Assembly (NCBI GenBank): GCA_963921935.1
Contig: OY998175.1
Location: 266,407,709-266,471,708 of the forward strand
Direction of reading: 5' to 3'
DNA: 64,000 nt
Origin: Galeruca laticollis
Lineage: Eukaryota > Arthropoda > Insecta > Coleoptera > Chrysomelidae
Shown: positions 57,591 through 64,000 of the stretch, piece by piece
Layout: every line of letters starts with the position of its first letter
Position numbering within the stretch: the stretch's first letter is position 1
Made by a program: the position numbers and the translations under genes
The notes under the pieces: generated by a model
Told to the model about the DNA's origin: nothing
Database searches by the model: none
The model's input: only the letters and a program-made list of their open reading frames with translations

Positions 57591-58579
57591 AACACAGCGG
57601 ATGGGAGACTTAGCTCATTAGCTGCAACACATGATATCTCACAATTATTTGGTCCAGCATATATAAGAAGAAAGGATGATAAACAGGTCGCCAAGGTATT
57701 CGTTCACTTGAAATTCAACCTTTAGACTGAATCGTTTTTGGAGACAATAATCCTTTGGGAGTGATCAGACTTATTCTACTGATTGCAGCGAATACAAATA
57801 ATTCAATTTCTGTCAGTGATACATTTTTGTAAAAATTTCTGACACAGTAGTAGATATATCTCATTGTAAGGTTGATGATATCACTTGAAGCACACCTAAA
57901 TAGTGGTACCAATTGATATATACCAATCGCTGTGAAGTGAGTAGTGATTCAAGAAGACACGAACAAGAATCATTGACTATATCGAAAAAAGTAGTGAGAT
58001 TAAACATTGTTTATGTTTAGTTGACAAATAATGATTACCAATGTTTCCAAATGAAGCAAAATGGAAATACTTCCTTTATTTTATAACTACAATGAGGAGC
58101 GTTGCTACACGATATCTAGTCGCTAATGTGTAATCTTATTTCGGATGGATTGACGCTCGTCTTTTAGAGGGTGATACAACTTGGCAAATACATTCACTCC
58201 GATACCATGCGTGTTTACTAAGTTTTTGCGACTTTGTCCTAACTCATTGCACCAAAATTTTTTATTGCGTTTAATGGTAATAAGTGATCTTAAAATTCAC
58301 AAAAACTGAATAGTCGACACTAAATGAGTTATGACTAGACATGGTTAACACAAACTGCACTTTTTGTGCCTCGATCGTAATCAGGGCTAGACCCTTGTGA
58401 GTCATGTAAAATTCCGTTCCATGCTTCTTGCATCTCATTTTTAGACATATTGGATGTGATGAAATTAGCTTGCTAGGGAGATGTCAGGCATTGGTCAACT
58501 AGTCGAATCTATCACGAAGTTGATGATGTTCTCTCTTTGAACAAGCAACAAATCTCACCGTTAAAGACTGATGTAGTAA
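57591..58579. other. no recognisable gene
   Basis: Nothing I can assign between the direct repeats and the LINE-like sequences. Confidence 0.4.
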
Positions 58580-58775
58580 ACTCATTCGGATAACTGTTGT
58601 ACCTACGGCTCCTACCATCAGTTACGCAGACATTAAAAACAAAACGAATCTGGCATTGATCATTCAGCCGAATAATGGGCAGCAAGAAGTGAGACAAACC
58701 CTGTGCTCTGTAAGTTTTCGAGGACCTGCTAGGGCTGGTCCAAGATTTGAACTTTCGGAGCATTACCCTTCGATA
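58580..58775 (+). pseudogene. possible LINE ORF1 fragment
   Basis: A plus-strand frame reads ISYADIKNKTNLALIIQPNN and GQQEVRQTL, resembling the SYA..K...LII.P block that opens some LINE ORF1 proteins. It ends without a further domain. It could instead belong to another retroelement gag. The support is one short motif. Confidence 0.25.
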
Positions 58776-59217
58776 CCAGTGAGCAGTGTCTTTAGTATCG
58801 GAGGGTAATGAGATGAGCTACTTATCAGGGATGTGGGAAGGGGACGGCCAGAGACGTCCCGTACATATGCACAGGAAATAACTGGTTCATTTAGAAATTA
58901 GGGGGATGACGACTATAAATGCTCAACAGTGCCCATTTACACATACCCAATCGCTGACAAGCTCGCGGCACAAACCGCAAACCGCATGGTAGAGCGACGA
59001 CCCCTTTACTAGGGTAATGTCGAGCTATGCGGATCGGAAAGCTCCTCTTAATCGCCCCCGATCCCAAACCCTGAGGTAGAATAGTCGCCGAAACGATGAA
59101 TGGCCGTGGGACAATCGGTCCCAAGACCACTAACCTCGGGGCACCTGGCGCACCCCGTTGTATGTAGCCTTGTACCTGCATAAGGAGCTCTTCACTCCTA
59201 TACTCGTGGGAACAATT

Positions 59218-60168
59218 ATGGATTTTGAGAGAAGCAAACCTTCCAAAGAGTCTATAGAGACTAGTAAAAGGGATTTGGAGGATGCGGAGGCAATGGAGAC
59301 TACAGAGTCTTCTGTGCAGCCTAATACCTCCGAAACCCTAAAACCAACACACAGGGAAACGCTACAGCGAATCCTGTGATCAGAAAGCTCCACGTAGGAA
59401 AATTTCAGATGCCCAGAGAAAAAAGTTGGAAAAATTAGGGAACAAGACAGTTTTGCTGCCGATTCCCTCAACATCAAAAAATTGTGAAAACCAGCAAATA
59501 AAGGGCGTTGAGCGAACTGTCCGCTAGGAGCACCTCTGAAAGAAAAAAAGAAAAGAGGGACAAATGTACTTATGGTACTAGTACCACTAGTGGTAAGAAG
59601 TACAGTATGGCCCTTAAAGGGATCAGGGCAGCCGTGGTACCTAAAAACTTCACAAATACAACTGACTCGGAAGATCAGGTAGGGACTATTGAAGAGAACC
59701 TGACTGAAATGATCGACGAGGTGCAGAAGGCGCCAAGGTTTGGAGCCACTCGATACATGGACAGCTACTATGGGCTAATATGTGCCAATGAGGAGTCCTT
59801 CAACATAACGAGGGACTATCTGGCAAGTAAAACAAACTGGAAGCTCATCAAGAGTGACGAACTTCCAAAACAGCAACGAGTCCTCGCCCTACTTCCAGAG
59901 ACAGAAAGGGGATCTGAAAACGGTGCTAAAGAGACTCCAAAATCAAAACCTAGGGTTGAAGGTTGATCGGTGGATGATCCTTGGTTCCAAATCACCCGAT
60001 ATGGGATTGCATGTGAGTCTCCAGATTGATGACCGATCAATGAAAGAACTAGTCTGGGCTCAATGGAGACCGTACTACTTATTCCAGCAAGGCGACTTCA
60101 AGACACTGGAAAACATAACCGAAGGGGAAGCAGGAGCTCATCTAGTACCTAAACCAATAGCCTCTTAG
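59218..60168 (+). pseudogene. LINE ORF1 with DUF4780-like region
   Basis: The start at 59218 gives MDFERSKPSKESIETSKRD, a charged low-complexity leader broken near 59378. The main part (59508 on) reads MALKGIRAAVVPKNFTNTTD, then FGATRYMDSYYGLICANEES and RVLALLPETERG. A slip in a four-G run near 59910 moves the frame, and the domain continues as KTVLKRLQNQNLGLKVDRWM, SPDMGLHVSLQIDDRSMKEL and WRPYYLFQQGDFKTLENI, stopping at about 60166. This is the DUF4780-like nucleic-acid-binding ORF1 of Loa-type LINEs. With two breaks it is inactive, yet it is better kept than the LINE at 21930-25912. Confidence 0.7.
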
Positions 60169-60229
60169 GACATTCAAGGTGCTACGAGCAAACCTGCGGC
60201 ACAAAAAGACGGCCACGGCTGTCCTACAT

Positions 60230-60512
60230 CAAAGGGCTATAGTCGATAACATCGGCATCGGCAAGAACCTTGGATAAACAAAGATAAGATACTGGGGCTA
60301 AATATTAAAGAAATAGGACTGATAATGGGAACTAATTGTACTAAACTAAGGACTTCTATCTGTTACAGATCTAAATATAACTTGATGCCAATCATGGAAC
60401 TTTGTATGGGTGACATAGTAGCAGCAAAGATTAAACTTGAAAATATGAGTAGGCAAAAGAGACAATAACAGTGCCTCTTTACCTTTCCATCGATTCAGAA
60501 GAACCATTACAT
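60230..60512 (+). pseudogene. start of Loa-type ORF2 (endonuclease N-terminus)
   Basis: Frames here give IGKNLDKQRYWGLNIKEIGL, TNCTKLRTSICYRSKYNLMP and ASLYLSIDSEEPLHN-like text, the first half of an endonuclease in which (I/L)Y...DSEEP precedes the helix before the conserved NAHH block. It ends where the second LINE inserted, and the continuation is found at 63462. Confidence 0.55.
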
Positions 60513-60514
60513 AA

Positions 60515-63461
60515 TTAAATGGAAAAAAATTGAAAAAATTCGATATATCGATATCCTAGTTCTTGTCCATATGATTTCAATGAACACTTTTTTGAATATT
60601 TACAAAACATTAAATCAAGTGATATTCACGTAATAACTGGCGATATGAACATAGATTTACTATCAGAAAATGAATACATTGATGAATATAAAAATAATTT
60701 GGAATACTTCGAATTCATCTTTTATATAAACGATAACACTCGACCAGATAGCTCCACGTGCCTCGACCATGTCTTTGTAAAAGCAAATATAGAAAAGCGT
60801 GATCGAATAAAGTCATTCATATTTCAGGATAAAATTAGTGACCACCGACCTATTGCTCTAACAGTAGATGTGGGTGAGAGAGCTGTTAATAAAGAATTCA
60901 AAAATACAATAGTATATATAAATTACAACAGGCTCGGGTGGCACTACAAAGTGAAACATGGGCGAACATTTATAAACAAATCGACGTCCCTTCCAAAAGT
61001 GAAATATTCATAAACATCATAAACAGACTGAAATACCATAAAAAAACACACATCTGAAATCAAGATAAAAAATGAAGATAAAACTAGAAAAAAAATGGAT
61101 CACGTCACGGCTATCTGCATCAATAAAAGAAAAGAACATGCTCTATAAACTACTAATTGAAGATCCCAATAACCTACAAATTAAACAAATATACAATACA
61201 AACGAAACTTAAATAAACATACGAAAGAAGCAAAAAAACAATATTTTCAAAACGAAATTAGGAAGAATAAAAGTAAAACAAAAAGGCTCTGGAAAAGTTT
61301 CAATGATATTTTCAACAAAACTCGCCCAAAAACCAAAATAACTAAAATATAAATAAAAGAAAATTGTACCACTGAAAACAAACAGGTTATTAGTGATGAA
61401 TGCCATAAACACTATTGTGAAATAGGGCAAAAACTAGCAAATCAATTCGAAAAACCAAATTCCATCCGAGTCATTACAAGTGAAATAAACAAAAATATGT
61501 TCTTATACCCCTCAAACACTGGAGAAGTATCATAAATAATCAAACAACTTAAAATCAAAAAAAGTCCTGGCCATGACGGTTTTACTGCAGGAACGGTGAA
61601 ACAAATAGCCGACTTCATAACAGTCCCTCTCACTCACAATATAAATAGCTGTATTGAAAATGGAATATTTCCGAACATTTTAAAAACTAGTGTTATCAAA
61701 CCGCTTTTTAAGAGTGGGGATAAACTGCAAATTTCAAATTATAGGCCCACCTCTTTGATATCGAACATAGCAAAAATTTTTGAAAAAATAATAGAAAAGA
61801 GAATGGTACATTTAATGAAAAAACATGATATTCTATCCGATAAATAATCAGTATGGGTTCAGAGAGGGGAGGTCAACCGAAGATGCCATACTAAAACTGA
61901 CAACGTACATTCACAAATTACTCGACATTTCTAAACCGTCGCTATGTATCTTTGTTGATCTTTTCAAAGCCTCTGATACTGTTTGTCACAAAAGGGTTCT
62001 AGAGAAACTGGAAAACAAGTAGTAGATATTGATGGTGTGGTGAGCACTCCGAGAACAATCACTTACGGGGTTCCTCAAGGCACGGTCTTGGGTCCCCTAT
62101 TATTCACTATCTATATAGACAGCCTGTTGAAAATGACAACTGTAGTAATTATTATAAGTTATGCTGATGGCACGGCAGTAATTTACAGTGACAAAACATG
62201 GCAATAACTGAAAGCAAAGACGGAAGAAGAATTCAACAACATCTTTAAATGGTTCCAATACAAAAAATAACTATGAACGCGGAAAAGGCCAAATACTTAC
62301 TTTTCACCTCCCATAGCAATAGCTTGCCGAATATGAGTCCATTGAATATAAATCAAAATATATCAATTCCAGAAGCCAGCTACATAAAATTCCTTGCTAT
62401 ACTAATTGACAGACACAAGAAAACTACGTGGATTCATACCAAGATTCAAACTTTTGAAGGAACTCCTTGAAAATTCTCACTTGAAAATTATATATTATAG
62501 CCTAATTCAATCCTAACTTATATACGGTATTAAAGGATGGGGAAGCGTAAGTGATACGCATTTAAATAGTCTGAATATTGTGCAGAAGAAATTCCTTGGC
62601 AAAGGAAAGACGTACTCTACCGACAATTTGTATAACGAATGCGGCATTCTTGGTATAAGAAAACTCTATTGCCAAAATATGTTACAAGGGATTTACAAAA
62701 AAAAATTGAAATAATGCACCCAGATCAGCTATATAATACAAGAAGGCCGAACCACAGCGTCGTGGTACCGAAATGTATTAAAACAGTGAGTCAGAGGCAC
62801 TGCAGTTTTCTAGGTCCAAAAATTTGGGAATTGTTACCTGAAACAATAAAAACCAGCCGAAGCAACGAAATTTTTTGAATAAAAGTTGAAAATTGGCTTC
62901 AATGCTATGATAGACAGATATTCCAAAAAATAATTTGAACCCTTAACAAATTGTTCATCAAACTTATAATACTGTAATGTATGTATATGTGACCCTAAAC
63001 CCCGATTATGACACTCACTTTATGTGAAACCTACCTGGATGTGACCCTTTTACCAATTGTGATATTAAATCTTATGTGATACTCAAATGGAATCAAAATC
63101 GTATGACTGTAATATATGTGTATATGAGACTCTGAACCCGATTATGATAAACACTTTATGTGTAACTTACCTGAGAGTGACACTTTTACCAATTGTAATA
63201 TTTTATTTTATGTGAAGCAATTTCTACCCATATGTTTTATACTTATACTTTATCTTATTTTAAATTTATATTTTGATCTTAAGTATTTTTATTATATTTA
63301 GAGGCTATATCACGCACAACGAGTAATTTTCTACGATTGCTCCTTCAGTGATGCCATTGTTTATTTCACTCAGCTCACAAGTACTACTCACTTGACATTG
63401 TCTTATCAAAATTATACTTTATTGTACATTCATGATGAATAAACATTATTATTATTATTAC
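60515..63461 (+). mobile_element. 5'-truncated I/Jockey-type LINE nested in the Loa element
   Basis: It starts inside an endonuclease domain (YRSPSSCPYDF at about 60551), contains an RT and a C-terminal region, then about 560 bp of 3' untranslated sequence with AATAAA and a short (ATT)n tail at 63441-63461, which is a common 3' end of I-type LINEs. Loa sequence lies on both sides. Confidence 0.75.
60547..62880 (+). pseudogene. LINE ORF2 (endonuclease and RT), I/Jockey-type
   Basis: Endonuclease: IHVITGDMNIDLLSENEYID (about 60627-60686), SSTCLDHVFVKANI and KISDHRPIALTVD, the last with the conserved SDH. After a poorly kept linker the RT begins near 61560 with SPGHDGFTAGTVKQI, IKPLFKSGDKLQISNYRPTS, then YGFREGRSTEDAILKLTTYI. 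Motif A is CIFVDLFKASDTV (about 61950), motif B GVPQGTVLGPLLFTIYID (about 62070), and motif C is YADG at 62160-62171 rather than YADD, so the second catalytic Asp is lost. The thumb (NAEKAKYLLFTSHSN) and a C-terminal segment (SFLGPKIWELLPETIKTS) follow. Frameshifts occur near 61850, 62020 and 62480. Confidence 0.8.
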
Positions 63462-64000
63462 TGGGAAGGATAACATGGAAAGCCTAATGGACTACGCCAG
63501 ACGATACAAACTGGATAGTGTTGTAGTAGCTAATACCACTGCACACTTTAGCTGGGGTAGCAAGGACAACAACTCTAGAGGTAAGAAACTATTTGACTAT
63601 TTTTGTAATACTGAACTTGATATTGCGAATGTGGGCAACATGCCAACATTTAGAAACATTGAGAGGGGAATCATCAATAGATGTAACTCTCTGCATTCTA
63701 CAAGTCGGAAAGATGATAAGGTATTGGAGAAGTGTTATGGGTAAAACCTGAAGAATACGACCCGAGGTGGTACACTGGCTTTACACAACAGTGATTAGAC
63801 CAACGATCAGCTGTGGAATGATAGTCTTGTGGGGAAGGACAGAAGTGTCCTCAGCAGAGAATAAATTGACTACAATCCAAAAACAAGCCCACCTGAGTAT
63901 TACTGGGGCAATGAACAGCACTAGAATGTCATCAATGGAAGCCCTTATAGACCCTCCTCCTCTAGAACTTTTTGTTAGGGCAGAGACAATTATTGCGATG
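63462..64000 (+). pseudogene. Loa-type ORF2 continuation, internally deleted
   Basis: The frame resumes as NMESLMDYARRYKLDSVVVA, SWGSKDNNSRGKKLFDYFCN and TELDIANVGNMPTFRNIERG, the endonuclease block after the NAHH position (here NTTAHFSW). At about 63705-63720 it jumps straight to the end of the RT domain (KVLEKCYG, then PEVVHWLYTTVIRPTISCGM, about 63756-63816), and continues SAENKLTTIQKQAHLSITGA toward the RNase H. The whole catalytic RT is deleted. The sequence runs off the window edge. Confidence 0.75.

Larger units (their letters stand above)
58780..64000 (+). mobile_element. Loa-type LINE, split by a second LINE, continuing past the right edge
   Basis: A GC-rich 5' leader (about 58780-59215) precedes ORF1 (59218-60165) and the start of ORF2 (about 60230-60512). 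A 2.9-kb LINE interrupts ORF2 at about 60515-63461, and ORF2 resumes at 63462 at the expected point in the endonuclease. An internal deletion then joins endonuclease to the end of the RT near 63710. The window ends within this element. Confidence 0.75.

Overview
This is AT-rich, intron-bearing animal DNA, most likely from an insect. The signs are a spliced SLC38-type amino acid transporter, arthropod-style transposable elements (mariner relatives with a DUF4817-like helix-turn-helix, piggyBac, hAT, Harbinger, Loa-type LINEs, Penelope-like elements, an LTR element with a chuvirus-type envelope gene), many (TA)n arrays and a short TTAGG run. I cannot name the species. No bacterial genes, operons or CRISPR arrays are present.

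The only host gene I can support is the 3' half of an SLC38A11-like transporter on the minus strand (three exons, 46691-50273). Its last intron carries a 1.1-kb decamer array built on TTATCA/TGATAA. Nearly everything else recognisable is transposon-derived and broken.

Layout. 1-10 kb: a decayed Tc1/mariner copy (990-2941), the envelope gene and probable 3' LTR of an endogenous retroelement (3851-5735), a 75-88-bp tandem repeat, a possible tRNA-derived SINE and a mariner fragment. 10-21 kb: a non-autonomous element with ~620-bp inverted repeats around a cysteine-rich gene tail; Penelope pieces; a complete-ended hAT element (15377-17583) with a heat-shock-like promoter; and a mariner-type element (17973-20990) whose ~0.84-kb inverted repeats include the transposase C-terminus and which holds a fold-back Penelope insertion. 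22-31 kb: a Loa-type LINE, a DUF4817-like mariner N-terminus and a pogo/Tigger-like C-terminus. 31-38 kb: Penelope fragments of two kinds, one interrupted by an almost intact piggyBac (35947-38315). 41-44 kb: a 356-bp satellite, Penelope 3' tails and a DUF7869-like pseudogene. 46-50 kb: the transporter. 51-57 kb: a ~171-bp tandem repeat, two adjacent Harbinger copies and a Gypsy integrase remnant. 58.8-64 kb: a Loa-type LINE split by a second LINE and continuing off the right edge.

The elements do not act together as one system. They form a nested insertion record in which the order of some events can be read. The most unusual signals are hammerhead-ribozyme-like cores in the Penelope tails, the fold-back Penelope insert with an exact 11-bp target duplication, the HSE plus TATA arrangement inside the hAT element, and the intronic array of GATA-type sites.
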